Shown: positions 7,730 through 17,789 of the stretch, in pieces
Position numbering within the stretch: position 1 is the first letter of the stretch
Layout: the number at the start of each line of letters is the position of its first letter
Origin: JAIOQJ01 sp963718635
GTDB taxonomy: Bacteria; Planctomycetota; Planctomycetia; Gemmatales; Gemmataceae
Assembly (NCBI GenBank): GCA_963718635.1
Contig: OY970367.1
Span: forward strand, 3,968,001 to 4,032,000
Direction: 5' to 3'
Length of the DNA: 64,000 nt
Program-made: the position numbers and the translations under genes
Notes under the pieces: model-generated
What the model was told of the DNA's origin: nothing
What the model saw: only the letters and a program-made list of their open reading frames with translations
Databases searched by the model: none

Positions 7730-9826
7730 TTATTCCGGATTCCGAATCCCATACTCCGCAGTCTTATCGTCGGCTGTTTTTACCCAACACCTCAAAACTT
7801 CCGCGACGCTCCAGGCTTGGGCGATGCACGCGCGCGGCGTAAACGGTTCAACCGCGTCGAAGACTTCGCTGATGGAGCCGATGCAGGCTTCGCCCAAATG
7901 CGGCACGAAGCCTTCGAGCCAGCGGCGGCCTTTGACAATTTCGTTCGGGTGCAGTTTGCACCAGGCATCGACGAACGGGCCGATAAGCCAGGCCCAAACC
8001 GTTCCCTGATGGTAGGCGGCATCGCGCGAGCGCAAGTCGCCGAAGTAATGCGTCTTGTAATCGGGATGGCCCGGCGCGAGCGAACGTAGGCCGACCGGTG
8101 TGACGAGCTGCTTTTCGACGACATCCATGATTGCCGGCCATCGCGATTCGTCGAGAACCGGGTGTCGCAGTGAAATGGCAAAGACTTGATTCGGCCGACA
8201 GGCGGGATCGTCGCCGCCTTCGCCATCGATGACGTCGAAGAGATAGTTTCGCTCTGCATTCCAGAAGCGGCGATTGAAACTGGCATAGACGCGCTCGGCA
8301 TTTTCCTTGAGCGGCCTTGCTTCCTCTTCGCCCTTCAACTCGCCGACCCACTGTTGCACTAACCGCAGCGCGTTATACCAGAGGGCGTTGATTTCCACGG
8401 CCTTGCCGCGACGGGGCGTCACGACCCAATCGCCGACTTTGGCGTCCATCCACGTGAGTTGATAACCTTCTTGCCCCTGCTTCAAAAGGCCATCCCGAGG
8501 ATCGACGCCGATGCCGAACCGCGTGCCGCGAAGGTGATGTTCGACGATATCCAGGAGTACAGGCAGCAGATGCGTCAGCGTTGCATGATCGCCGGAGTAA
8601 TCGAGATAACGGTCGAGCGCATGGAAAAACCAGAGCGAAGCGTCTGCTGTGTGATAGACGCCTTCGGTTTCGCCATCGGGGAAGAAGTTGGGAATGAGTC
8701 CATCGCGCACGTAGCGTGCGAAAGTGCGCAAGATAAAGCCCGCTTCGTGCAACCGGCCTGTCGTCAACGCCAGCCCTTCCAGGCTGATCATGGTGTCACG
8801 GCCCCAATCGGTGAACCAGTGGTAGCCGGCGATCACACTGCGCAGTTCGTCGCCGGCAGCCTTCGCACGAGCCGCATCTTCGAAACGGCCGGACGGCGCA
8901 ATTAAGAATTGATCGGCAGCCAGAACAAGTTCAGCCCCTACTTCGCTAGAGGCAGCACTGCCGGCTATTTCCAGTAGCCGGTCGCGTCGTACATGCTCGG
9001 CCTGCTGCGCCTGTTCGGGCGGCAAAGCCTGGATGATCTCCCACGGTTCCGTGGAAGCAATCAGCGTGGCCGAGCTGCCACGCGAAAGATCGACGCGGAA
9101 ATAACCCGGCGTCCAGAGTTCGCCGGCCGAGTCGTAGCCGCGCGATTCTTCGATCCGATAGAGAATCTCGCGCATACGCTTGCCTTCAATGGTGAAGGCA
9201 CGATTTTGACCATGCAGCAGCAAGCGCAAGTGAGGCAGGTTCGGCCCGGCCGAGAGTTCGCAGAGGTCGTTGACGGCCGTGAGCGTATAAGCGTCCGCCA
9301 ACTGCGTACTGACGGCGGCGTCATGTGAACGAAAATGGACGGAGGGCCGAAGTTTTAAGCGAACCGTGCCATCGCCGGAAATCAGCCGATAGTTGATATG
9401 CGCGGTATTGAGACGATGCGCAAGCAACACACGTTTTTCAAAAACGATGTTGCCCATTTGATAACGCCAGACGGGAAGCCCTGCTTCGAGCCGGAAATCG
9501 ACGAGGCAGCGGACATCCTGCAACTCCAGGTGGCCTCCGACCCATTCCTGACCGCCGAATCGGATGATCTTGCCATCGGGAAGGCGTACTTGTTCGGAAA
9601 GGTGATTCAACATCATCATACGGCCGAAGGGCGCTGGCAGTGCCGCGATGAGCAGGCCATGATAACGTCGTGTCGGAATGCCCGCCACCGTGCCCGAAGC
9701 ATAGCCGCCGAGCCCGTTGGTCACCAGCCACTCGCGCGTAAGCAACGGCTCGGCGCCGTCCACCTCGTCTTTGACCGGCGTCATCCGTCGCACAAGACGA
9801 GACGGGGAAGAATCGTCGTACACCAT
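7730..9826 (-). CDS. Archaeal-type glycogen debranching enzyme (amylo-alpha-1,6-glucosidase, GH133)
   Basis: 698 residues. The N-terminal part (EWLVTNGLGGYASGTVAGIP, then TRRYHGLL) is the GDE_N glycogen-binding region, and residues about 300-690 form the (alpha/alpha)6 GDE_C catalytic barrel with GYHWFTDWGRDTMISLEGL and YHQGTVWAWLIGPF. It removes single alpha-1,6 glucose branch stubs. It is the last gene of the minus-strand operon, 40 bp after treY. Its place beside TreXYZ fits glycogen breakdown feeding trehalose synthesis. No signal peptide, so cytoplasmic. Confidence 0.93.
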   Translation of the reverse strand: MVYDDSSPSRLVRRMTPVKDEVDGAEPLLTREWLVTNGLGGYASGTVAGIPTRRYHGLLIAALPAPFGRMMMLNHLSEQVRLPDGKIIRFGGQEWVGGHLELQDVRCLVDFRLEAGLPVWRYQMGNIVFEKRVLLAHRLNTAHINYRLISGDGTVRLKLRPSVHFRSHDAAVSTQLADAYTLTAVNDLCELSAGPNLPHLRLLLHGQNRAFTIEGKRMREILYRIEESRGYDSAGELWTPGYFRVDLSRGSSATLIASTEPWEIIQALPPEQAQQAEHVRRDRLLEIAGSAASSEVGAELVLAADQFLIAPSGRFEDAARAKAAGDELRSVIAGYHWFTDWGRDTMISLEGLALTTGRLHEAGFILRTFARYVRDGLIPNFFPDGETEGVYHTADASLWFFHALDRYLDYSGDHATLTHLLPVLLDIVEHHLRGTRFGIGVDPRDGLLKQGQEGYQLTWMDAKVGDWVVTPRRGKAVEINALWYNALRLVQQWVGELKGEEEARPLKENAERVYASFNRRFWNAERNYLFDVIDGEGGDDPACRPNQVFAISLRHPVLDESRWPAIMDVVEKQLVTPVGLRSLAPGHPDYKTHYFGDLRSRDAAYHQGTVWAWLIGPFVDAWCKLHPNEIVKGRRWLEGFVPHLGEACIGSISEVFDAVEPFTPRACIAQAWSVAEVLRCWVKTADDKTAEYGIRNPE

Positions 9827-9866
9827 AGATCATCTCTCATTGGGCAAGTAATCTCCGCCGATTCTC

Positions 9867-12800
9867 TTACGCTTTTGGTGATGCCAGCAGCAGAGCGAAC
9901 GGCACGTCGGTCAGTAATTGGCCGACGGCAATGGACGGGCCCGCCTCAGTTTCAGCGACCGAGATTTCCACGCCGGAAAAGATGTCGCGCCAACGCAAAC
10001 TCGGATCGGCTTGAGCGAGTGAAATCGATGTGTCACCCCAAGCACTTGCAGACGGAAGCGCAAAGGGTTCTTTAGCTAACTGCGTGAACAATCGCGGCAC
10101 AACGACTAAGGCGATCTCTTCTGCCTGACGCCGAGCGAATGCAAAAACATTGTCGCGCCGGGCGCCTGTTACTTCCAGCGGCAGATATTCTCCCGAGGAA
10201 AATAATCGCGGATGCTCCCGTCGGCAACGCAGCGATTGCATGGTGACGTAGAGTTTTATGCGGCCATCGGACATTGTTTTAAGCAATTCGTGTAGAAGTG
10301 CGGCGGATGGCTTCTGCGTATCCAGCGCTTTGAGCATAGCTTGCCGTTTGGCGTAATCAACTGGCCGACGGTTATCCGGATCGACAAGGCTAAAATCCCA
10401 CAGCTCAGTGCCTTGATAAGTGTCGGGAACCCCTGGCAGCGCGTATTTCAAGACGGTCTGCGACAGCGAATTGAGCATTCCAAAATAACTGATCTTCTTT
10501 TGGAATTTGCTGAAATCTTCGATAAAAGCAGAGTTCTGGGCACGATCGAGAATATGCTCCAAAAACTGGCCGATGGCCGCATCGTAACTCTCGTTCGGAT
10601 TGATCCAACTTGTATGGACCTTTGCTTCGTGCAACGCCTTGGCGACGTAGGCCTGAATTCGGCCGACAAAGACCTCCCAATCTTTTGGCGAAGATTCTTC
10701 GAGTGGCCAGGCGCCGAGCAACGTCTGGTAAATGAAGTATTCTTCGTTAGCATCCGGCGCGAGGTCATCTTCTTCCGTTGCGCGGAACTGTTCATTCAGC
10801 TTCTGCCAGCGACCGACGCACTCGCTCCATTCTTGCGGCAGTTCGGACAGAACATTGAGCCGGGCGCGGACATCTTCGCTCCGTTTGGTGTCGTGGGTGG
10901 AAAGAGGCGAGAGAGCAAAGGGCGCCTTCGCCTGGCGATTCTGGCACCAGCGGTGCAATGACTCAACGCTCGTGCCAAAGTGCTGGGGATCGCCGCCCAC
11001 TTCGTTCAGCGACAATAGCCGGTTGTAGACGTAGAACGTCGTATCCTCGACGCCCTTCGCTGTCACTGGCGAAGTGACCTGCTGAAACTTCCCGGCAAAG
11101 CGGCGCTGCTCGGCGCGGTCCTGTTCGTTCGACGTTTCGGGATATTTCAAAAGCAGCATGTCTCGAATGAAACGAAATAGCGACCGGCTTACCGTGGGAT
11201 TGCGCCTGATCGACTTACGGACCGCAAGTTCGACATATTTCTTATCGGTGTCGTGTACGCCTTCTTCGGAAATATACGATCGATAAACGGGAAAGCTCGC
11301 AATGATATGCCGTAGCGCGAAGCGCAAGCTATTCTGCGTGAAATCTCTCGAATAGCGATTTTTCTGCGCGATTCGGTCGAGCTGTCGGCCGAGCATGTGG
11401 AGTTCGCTCGACAACGCGTTCTGCAGCACCAGATACTTCTTGGCATAGGCCATCTCGGAAAACGATGTGTCATCATTGACAAAGCTATAATAGAACCGCG
11501 TGAGCGGCTGTTCGCCGGCCGCGTCGATAAACAGGCAATTGAGGGCGGTGAGAAAATCGTAGCCGCTCGTCCCATGAGCTTGCCAGTCACTGGGAAACTC
11601 TTCACTGCCGACTAAAATTTTCTCGACCACAACGAATAAAGGGTCGCTTCTTTGGGACTCTAATTCAATCTGTTCGATCATCTGCGGTTCCAGATCTTTC
11701 CATTCCATCCCTCGATACTGCGGATCCTCGTCGAAAACGGCGTGCGCCTGGTAAAGCAGATAATAATCTTGCAGGCGCTTCAAGTATTGCTTGGGATCGT
11801 AGAGTCCATCGGGATGATCGATGCGCAGGCCATCGATTTTCCCTTGAGCGCAATAACGGAGCACCAGATCGTGAGAGGCCGTGAAGACATCGAGCTTTTC
11901 CATGCTCAGCGCGGCCAGCTCGTTGACGTCGAAGAAACGGCGATAATTGATCTCGTCGGCGGCCACGCGCCAGTTGGATAGCCGATAAGCTTGCTGATCC
12001 AGCAACTCTTCCAACAGGTCAAAGCTATGCGGATCGCCTTCTTTACCGTTGAACAGCGCGACAGTTTTTTCGATTAGAGCGCGTACTTCCTCGCTCTCGC
12101 GAGTGAGCGTCGTCAGCCGTCGTTTGATCACCTCTTTTTCACGTTGCGATTCTTCAATTTTCTGAGCGTCCGTCTCATGGCGATCGGGAAGGTGAGTGAC
12201 GGCCGTCAGGATGCTTTTATATTCCTGAAGGGCAGGCGAATCGGCGCCGAGTATTCTTTCCAGTTCGACGACATCATGGCCGAGGATGAGCGCATAGCTC
12301 GACGGCGCCACCGGGAAGCGGTTATCGAAGTAGTTGATGCTGAACGAGCCGGCGCCGTAGGCCAACTGGATCTGCTTCGCCTCAAGCACTTTGCCGTACG
12401 GTTCGCCCAGGGTCGGCAGCAAGACGTAATCGTGCAGTTCCGGGCGGGGAGAATCTTCCCATGCGATGTCGAAATGCCCGGCATAGGGCGACGAACGACC
12501 GTTCTCCAGCACGTCGTTCCACCAGAGATTGGCATTGCCGACGATCCCCATATGATTCGGGACCATGTCGAGGATCTGCCCCATGTCATGCGCGTGCAAC
12601 TCGGCAACGAGCGCTTCATAGTCCTCTGCCGTGCCGATCTCCGGGTTCAGCGTTCGGTGATCGATGATGTCGTAGCCATGCAAGCTTCCCGGTCGGGCCC
12701 TGAGATAGGGCGATGCATAGCAATGGGTAATCCCTAAATCGTGCAGATAAGCAACGATGGCTTGGGCGTCTTTAAAAGTGAAACCGGCATGAAACTGCAA

Positions 12801-12881
12801 ACGATAAGTGGATTCCGGCAGCCGCTGCATTTGCTTCGTGCGGTCACGCGCTCTGCTCATCAATTCATCCGCGATACTCAT
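9867..12881 (-). CDS. treY: Malto-oligosyltrehalose synthase (GH13_26)
   Basis: 1004 residues. TreY rearranges the reducing-end maltose unit of a malto-oligosaccharide into trehalose, leaving maltooligosyl-trehalose. Conserved blocks are visible: TYRLQFHAGFTFKDA, YASPYLRARPGSLHGYD, ILDMVPNHMGI, the catalytic region KIDGLRIDHPDGLYDPKQYL, the acid/base region VVVEKILVGSEEFPSDW followed by GTSGYDFL, and the late PGVPDTYQGTELWDFSLVDPDNRRP. It lies 51 bp after treZ and 40 bp before the debranching enzyme, all on the minus strand. No strong Shine-Dalgarno sequence precedes the ATG, so translation may depend on read-through from treZ. Confidence 0.96.
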   Translation of the reverse strand: MSIADELMSRARDRTKQMQRLPESTYRLQFHAGFTFKDAQAIVAYLHDLGITHCYASPYLRARPGSLHGYDIIDHRTLNPEIGTAEDYEALVAELHAHDMGQILDMVPNHMGIVGNANLWWNDVLENGRSSPYAGHFDIAWEDSPRPELHDYVLLPTLGEPYGKVLEAKQIQLAYGAGSFSINYFDNRFPVAPSSYALILGHDVVELERILGADSPALQEYKSILTAVTHLPDRHETDAQKIEESQREKEVIKRRLTTLTRESEEVRALIEKTVALFNGKEGDPHSFDLLEELLDQQAYRLSNWRVAADEINYRRFFDVNELAALSMEKLDVFTASHDLVLRYCAQGKIDGLRIDHPDGLYDPKQYLKRLQDYYLLYQAHAVFDEDPQYRGMEWKDLEPQMIEQIELESQRSDPLFVVVEKILVGSEEFPSDWQAHGTSGYDFLTALNCLFIDAAGEQPLTRFYYSFVNDDTSFSEMAYAKKYLVLQNALSSELHMLGRQLDRIAQKNRYSRDFTQNSLRFALRHIIASFPVYRSYISEEGVHDTDKKYVELAVRKSIRRNPTVSRSLFRFIRDMLLLKYPETSNEQDRAEQRRFAGKFQQVTSPVTAKGVEDTTFYVYNRLLSLNEVGGDPQHFGTSVESLHRWCQNRQAKAPFALSPLSTHDTKRSEDVRARLNVLSELPQEWSECVGRWQKLNEQFRATEEDDLAPDANEEYFIYQTLLGAWPLEESSPKDWEVFVGRIQAYVAKALHEAKVHTSWINPNESYDAAIGQFLEHILDRAQNSAFIEDFSKFQKKISYFGMLNSLSQTVLKYALPGVPDTYQGTELWDFSLVDPDNRRPVDYAKRQAMLKALDTQKPSAALLHELLKTMSDGRIKLYVTMQSLRCRREHPRLFSSGEYLPLEVTGARRDNVFAFARRQAEEIALVVVPRLFTQLAKEPFALPSASAWGDTSISLAQADPSLRWRDIFSGVEISVAETEAGPSIAVGQLLTDVPFALLLASPKA

Positions 12882-12932
12882 CGAGGTTTTCCGTTGCGTG
12901 TGGGGAATGTTTTTTGACTCATCGAACTTGTG

Positions 12933-14847
12933 TCAAACGCTTGGCGTGCCGACACGCTCTTGATCGCCGAATATCGAAGGAATCAACAGTACAGTCGAAT
13001 GGCCGGTAAGCCGCCAGTTTTCGCCACTATCGAGTTCGGGAGTGCCGAGCCCTCCATAATTTGGATTTTCACTCGACCATAGGACTTTCCACTTCTTCCC
13101 TTCCACTGGGGCAAGCAGAGGCTCCGGCGATGGATCGAGGTGGAAATCTCGGCCGAGATTGACGATCAACAGCCGATCACCTTCCGTTTCATTGAAATAA
13201 CGCAGTACGAAGGCGTGATCGCTCAGCACGGCGCCATCGAACTGGCCTCGCTTCGCGGCCCGCAGCACGGGGTCCTTGCGGCGAAGATGAATGAGATCAC
13301 GATGCAGGGCATACGACTCCGCGTTCTTCTCGCGTTCCGAAAGATCGAGCTTGCACCGCTCGAATGTGGAAGGTTTTTCCGGATCGATTAATCGTTCGCG
13401 AATCTCCGGGAGGGCGATGCTGGGAAACTGAGCCAGGAATTCTGCCCGGCCTTTGCGACCAGAGCGGCGCCAGTTCGGCATTGTGATCGGCAAAGTAAAG
13501 GAACGGTGTCGAAGCCGCGAACTCATCTCCCTGAAAGAGCATCGGCGTACCCGGCATCAAGATCGTTAATGCCGTCAGCGCTCGATACTGGCCCGGCGAC
13601 GATAATTGGTGGCAACGCCGGCCCGAGGCCGAGTTCGCCACTTGATCGTGATTCTGCAAAAAGTTGACGAAGGCGGCCGGGTTGAGATCGAGCGCCGGCT
13701 TTCCGCGGCGAGCTTTTTGCCACTTATACCATTGTCCTTGAAACAGGTAGCCCCATTTGGCGCAAGATAAAAACTCTTGGGGCGTGCCGTGATAGTCGGT
13801 GTAGTAGGCTTCGTTATGGCCGCTCAGCACGGTCATGGCCGAATGGTGGTAGTCGTCATTCCAGAGCATGTCGAGGCCGTTGCCGCCTTTCTCGACAGGG
13901 CGAACGAGGTCGGCATGTTGAACTTCATTTTCTGCAACGAGAATCGTTGATTTGCCTTTAGCCGCTGTTCGGACGCGTTTGCCGATCGCCGTCAACACAT
14001 GCTCGTCCGACGCATCAAAAATCTGCTGAGTGGCGTCGAGGCGCAGACCGTCGAGGTGATACTCATCGATCCAGTAGCCGGCGTTCTCGATGAAGAACTC
14101 GCGCGATCCGGCCGCGTCGTCGCCATCGAAGTTGAGCGCTTCGCCCCATTCATTCTTGTAACGCTCCGAGAAATAACCCTTGGAGAATTCCTTTAGATAA
14201 TTGCCATCCGGGCCGATGTGGTTGTAGACGACATCAAGAATCACACCCATGCCGAGCGAGTGAGCCCGATCGACGAACTGGCGGAACTCATCAGGCGAGC
14301 CGTAGAGACGAGTGGGGGCATAGAGATCGACGCCGTCGTAACCCCAGCCGAACTTTCCGGGAAAGTCGGCCACCGGCATGACTTCCAAAACTGTCAAACC
14401 CAGATCGGCCAAGGCCGGCAGCTCGCGAATGGCAGCCGCCCACGTTCCTTCCTTGGTGAAGGTGCCCACGTGCATCTCATAAACGATCTGTCCTTCAAGC
14501 GAAGTGCCTTTCCAGCTTTGATCGGTCCAACGAAAACGGGAAGGATCGACCACTTCTGAGGGACCATGCGGGCCCTCGGGCTGGAAACGAGACGCCGGAT
14601 CGGGAAAGTGTGAGCTACGGCTATCAAGCTGAAAACGATAAAGCGCTCCTGCTTTCAACCCATTCGCCAGCCCGCTGAAATAACCGTTCCCTTCTGACTT
14701 CAGGGGGAAAGTTTCTCCTTTTTCAACTACGACGCTTACCTTCGTTCGAGCGGGACTCCAAACTCGGAAGTGAACTCCATCCGCTTGTAATTCTGCTCCA
14801 ATAGGCAAGCGTCGGGCGGGCTTTTCGTTCGCCACTTTCTTCTCCAT
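12933..14847 (-). CDS. treZ: Malto-oligosyltrehalose trehalohydrolase (GH13_10), one apparent frameshift
   Basis: TreZ cleaves trehalose from maltooligosyl-trehalose. The first frame (ATG at 14845-14847; a GTG 30 nt upstream is also possible) has the N-terminal beta domain (GVHFRVWSPARTKVSVVV), VLEVMPVADFPGKFGWGYDG, DVVYNHIGPDGNYL, the nucleophile block LDGLRLDATQQIFD, VAENEVQ and FLQNHDQVANSASG, and runs to FLYFADHNAELAPL. Homology then continues in another frame from RKGRAEFLAQFPSIALPEI to the C-terminal domain. The switch lies near 13455-13470, and the span is one base longer than a multiple of three, as a single inserted base would give. Assembly error is more likely than decay because both halves are well conserved. 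Confidence 0.9.
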
Positions 14848-14986
14848 CTCGTTGAAAGAATGGGCTCCAGAAATCACACATAACTCAAGCGAAATTTCAG
14901 CGTAGCGGAGAGTCGAGCTGTGAGGCCGATGTGTTAAATCTCACATCGACCTCCCAGCCCGCCGCTCGCCTCAAAGTCTCTGACCA

Positions 14987-17215
14987 TCAGCTTGCGGTGG
15001 GCGTTAAAGACATCTGGGGCGCTTTGACCTTCTCGATCTCTTTACGCAACGTCTCCACCTGAACCGTCGTGACGGGGTGACCAGTCTCTTCAATCAGTAC
15101 CGTTCGCAAAACAACAAGCGATCGGCCCTGCAGACCGTACTGCTGACCCCCGATAAGAGGTTTGATCGTCGTGTTTCCGTCAACTGCTGAGTCGAGCAGG
15201 CATTCCCAATGGTGCTCCACCTTAGTAGCTGGCAGTGCAAAAGGTATGGCTTCATGGTGAGCGTTCAACAGCATGAGCAACGTTTCGCCCTTGATCGGCT
15301 CGCCCTTCTCGTCGACGTCGCCGATGACGTCGCCAGCGAGTCGAACGCCCAGGCACTTGGTAAAGCCGGCATCCCAGTCGCTGTCCGACATTTCCTGACC
15401 GCTCGGCATGAACCAGGAGATGTCCTTAATGTCCGATCCACGGATGCGGCGGCCCTGAAAAAAGCGCCGGCGTTGAAAGACCGGCTGTTCGCGCCAAATT
15501 TGCGTCACGGCCTTAACGAAATCGAGGAACGATTTCCTGGCCGGGTCAAGATCCCAGTTCAGCCATGTCAGTTCGTTATCCTGGCAATAGGCGTTGTTAT
15601 TGCCGTTTTGGGTATGACTAAGCTCATCGCCGCCACAGAGCATCGGCACGCCTTGCGAAAGCAACAGGGTGGCAATCAAGTTCCGCTTCTGACGTTCGCG
15701 CAAGGACTTGATGCCAGGGTCGTCGGTCGGGCCTTCCGCGCCACAGTTCCAGCTGTTGTTGTCGTTGGCGCCGTCGTTGTTGTTCTCGCCGTTAGCTTCG
15801 TTGTGCTTGCTGTTATAGCTCACCAGATCTTGCAGCAAGAACCCATCATGGCAGGTAATGAAATTGATGCTCGCGTAAGGGAGCCGCCCGCTCCAGGCGT
15901 AGAGATCGCTCGAACCGGAAAGACGGGTGGCGAATTCGGACGCTGTGCCGCCATCGCCCTTCCAAAAACGGCGGACGCAATCGCGGTACTTGCCGTTCCA
16001 CTCGGTCCACAGCACCGGAAAGTTGCCGACCTGGTAGCCACCTTCGCCAACGTCCCAAGGCTCGGCGATCAACTTCACTTGCGATAGGATCGGATCCTGG
16101 TGAATGATGTCGAAGAACGCGCCAAGCTTGTTCACTGCGAAGAGTTCGCGGGCCAGCGTACTCGCCAGATCAAAGCGGAAACCATCAACGCGCATCTCGG
16201 TGACCCAATAGCGCAGGCTATCCATGATCAGTTGCAACACGCGCGGGTGCTGCATGTTCAACGTGTTGCCGCAGCCGGTGAAATCCATGTAGTAACGCGG
16301 GTCTTCCGGCGACAGTCGATAATACGCGGCATTGTCGGCGCCGCGCATACTCAGCGTCGGCCCGAGCGGGCTTCCTTCGCCCGTATGGTTGTACACGACG
16401 TCGAGAATGACTTCGATGCCCGCAGCGTGCAGCGAGCGGACCATCATCTTGAATTCTTGTACGGATTTGCGCGGGGAATGCGTCGAAGCGAAAAGTAGTT
16501 CCGGAGCGAAATAAGCCAGCGTGTTGTAGCCCCAGTAATTGTGGAGGCCGCGCTCGATCAAATGGCGGTCGTCGACGAAGTGATGCACGGGCATTAGTTC
16601 GACCGCCGTGACGCCCAGGCTAAGAAGATGTTGAATGGCCGCTTCCGAGCCGACGCCGGCATAACTGCCGCGCTGCTTTTCCGGCACGCCGGGATGAAGC
16701 ATCGTGAAACCCTTCACGTGCAGTTCATAAATCAGCGTTTTATGCCAAGGGGTTCGCGGCGGCCGATCATCGCCCCAAGTAAAGGCCGAGTCGACGACGG
16801 CAGCGAGCGGGGCAAACGGAGCGCTATCACGCGTGTCGTACGAAAGGTCGGCATCGGGATGGCCGATGGTATAGGCGAAGAGCGCATCGTCCCAGCGGAT
16901 ATCGCGGCCGATTGCTTTGGCATAGGGATCGAGAATCACTTTATGCGGGTTAAAGCGATGGCCATTCTTCGGCTCATAGGGTCCGTGGACGCGATAGCCG
17001 TAAAGCTGGCCTGGCTCGACATCGGGCAGATAAGCATGCCAAACCTGATCGGTATGTTCTGGTAGCGTGATGCGGTGCGTGTCTTGCGTTGAATCAGGGG
17101 AATCGAACAAGCAGAGATCGACTTGATGCGAATGTTCGGAAAAAATGGCGAAATTGACGCCCGCGCCGTCCCACGTGGCGCCGAGCGGATAAGGGCGACC
17201 GGGCCAAACTCTCAT
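14987..17215 (-). CDS. glgX: Glycogen debranching enzyme GlgX/TreX (isoamylase type, GH13_11)
   Basis: 742 residues, the usual GlgX length. It hydrolyses alpha-1,6 branches in glycogen to release linear malto-oligosaccharides, the substrate for TreY. Visible blocks: PYPLGATWDGAGVNFAIFSE (CBM48 N-domain), YELHVKGFT, LDVVYNHTGEGSPLGPTLS, the nucleophile Asp in MRVDGFRFDLAS, the acid Glu in LIAEPWDVGEGGYQVG, and FITCHDGFLLQDLVSYN. It is the first gene of the four-gene minus-strand set, with AAGAGAG shortly before its ATG. Its position beside treZ and treY supports the name treX for its role. Confidence 0.95.
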   Translation of the reverse strand: MRVWPGRPYPLGATWDGAGVNFAIFSEHSHQVDLCLFDSPDSTQDTHRITLPEHTDQVWHAYLPDVEPGQLYGYRVHGPYEPKNGHRFNPHKVILDPYAKAIGRDIRWDDALFAYTIGHPDADLSYDTRDSAPFAPLAAVVDSAFTWGDDRPPRTPWHKTLIYELHVKGFTMLHPGVPEKQRGSYAGVGSEAAIQHLLSLGVTAVELMPVHHFVDDRHLIERGLHNYWGYNTLAYFAPELLFASTHSPRKSVQEFKMMVRSLHAAGIEVILDVVYNHTGEGSPLGPTLSMRGADNAAYYRLSPEDPRYYMDFTGCGNTLNMQHPRVLQLIMDSLRYWVTEMRVDGFRFDLASTLARELFAVNKLGAFFDIIHQDPILSQVKLIAEPWDVGEGGYQVGNFPVLWTEWNGKYRDCVRRFWKGDGGTASEFATRLSGSSDLYAWSGRLPYASINFITCHDGFLLQDLVSYNSKHNEANGENNNDGANDNNSWNCGAEGPTDDPGIKSLRERQKRNLIATLLLSQGVPMLCGGDELSHTQNGNNNAYCQDNELTWLNWDLDPARKSFLDFVKAVTQIWREQPVFQRRRFFQGRRIRGSDIKDISWFMPSGQEMSDSDWDAGFTKCLGVRLAGDVIGDVDEKGEPIKGETLLMLLNAHHEAIPFALPATKVEHHWECLLDSAVDGNTTIKPLIGGQQYGLQGRSLVVLRTVLIEETGHPVTTVQVETLRKEIEKVKAPQMSLTPTAS

Positions 17216-17444
17216 GGAAACTCTCTTTTTTGTTGGCTGACGAATGAATTTTCAGTTTTGCATAGCCCGACCTCCTGTCTGGCAAGCCCATGTGCAAATT
17301 GTAAGCCAGTCGGCTGACCGCAACCCAGGTTGAGTCGGTTTTCAACTGCTCTCGTTCAAGCCCCGAATGCGGCAGAACTTGTAATCAAAGCCTCAATTTT
17401 CAGCCAATTTCAACACGGGATTCAGTCGCGCAACTGGTTCCGGA
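17216..17444. other. Short intergenic region upstream of glgX
   Basis: This 229-bp gap should carry the promoter of the glgX-treZ-treY operon, since glgX reads leftward from 17215. No convincing -10/-35 pair, operator or riboswitch could be identified. Confidence 0.35.
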
Positions 17445-17789
17445 TTAAGGAATAGCAGCGGCTGCGGCTTCAAGGGCTTTCAACCTTTTTATGGCTTCTT
17501 GCACATCTTTCGCAGAGATAGCAACGCACCAGTATCTCGCCACGCGGGAATGAATATAAAGGGGTCGATACTCCTTCCAGATGGTTGCAAACAGCCTTTT
17601 GAGTATACCATTGCGTTGATGGTGATTGCCGGTGCTATGACCTTTGCGAACTAAAATGGACTCGACGACATGGACGGCTTTGTAAAATGCAACCGTAACA
17701 ATCCAATCCGGATACGCAGTGGGGTCGATGCTATTCAGGAATTTTTGATTATGCGCGGCTTGGTTGGTATGAGCTATCTGCGTCGCCAA
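17445..17789 (-). CDS. HEPN-like small protein
   Basis: 114 residues, starting at a TTG that overlaps the end of the upstream gene by 16 nt, which suggests translational coupling. The core DWIVTVAFYKAVHVVESIL followed by HSTGNHHQRNGILKRLF and YIHSRVARYW resembles the helical HEPN-type fold found in many defence and toxin systems. The catalytic R-x4-6-H motif of RNase HEPN proteins is not clearly present. The C-terminus is Ala-rich (LEAAAAAIP). With its partner it could be a two-gene regulatory or toxin-like module, but this is inference from the fold-like pattern and overlap only. Confidence 0.55.
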   Translation of the reverse strand: MATQIAHTNQAAHNQKFLNSIDPTAYPDWIVTVAFYKAVHVVESILVRKGHSTGNHHQRNGILKRLFATIWKEYRPLYIHSRVARYWCVAISAKDVQEAIKRLKALEAAAAAIP

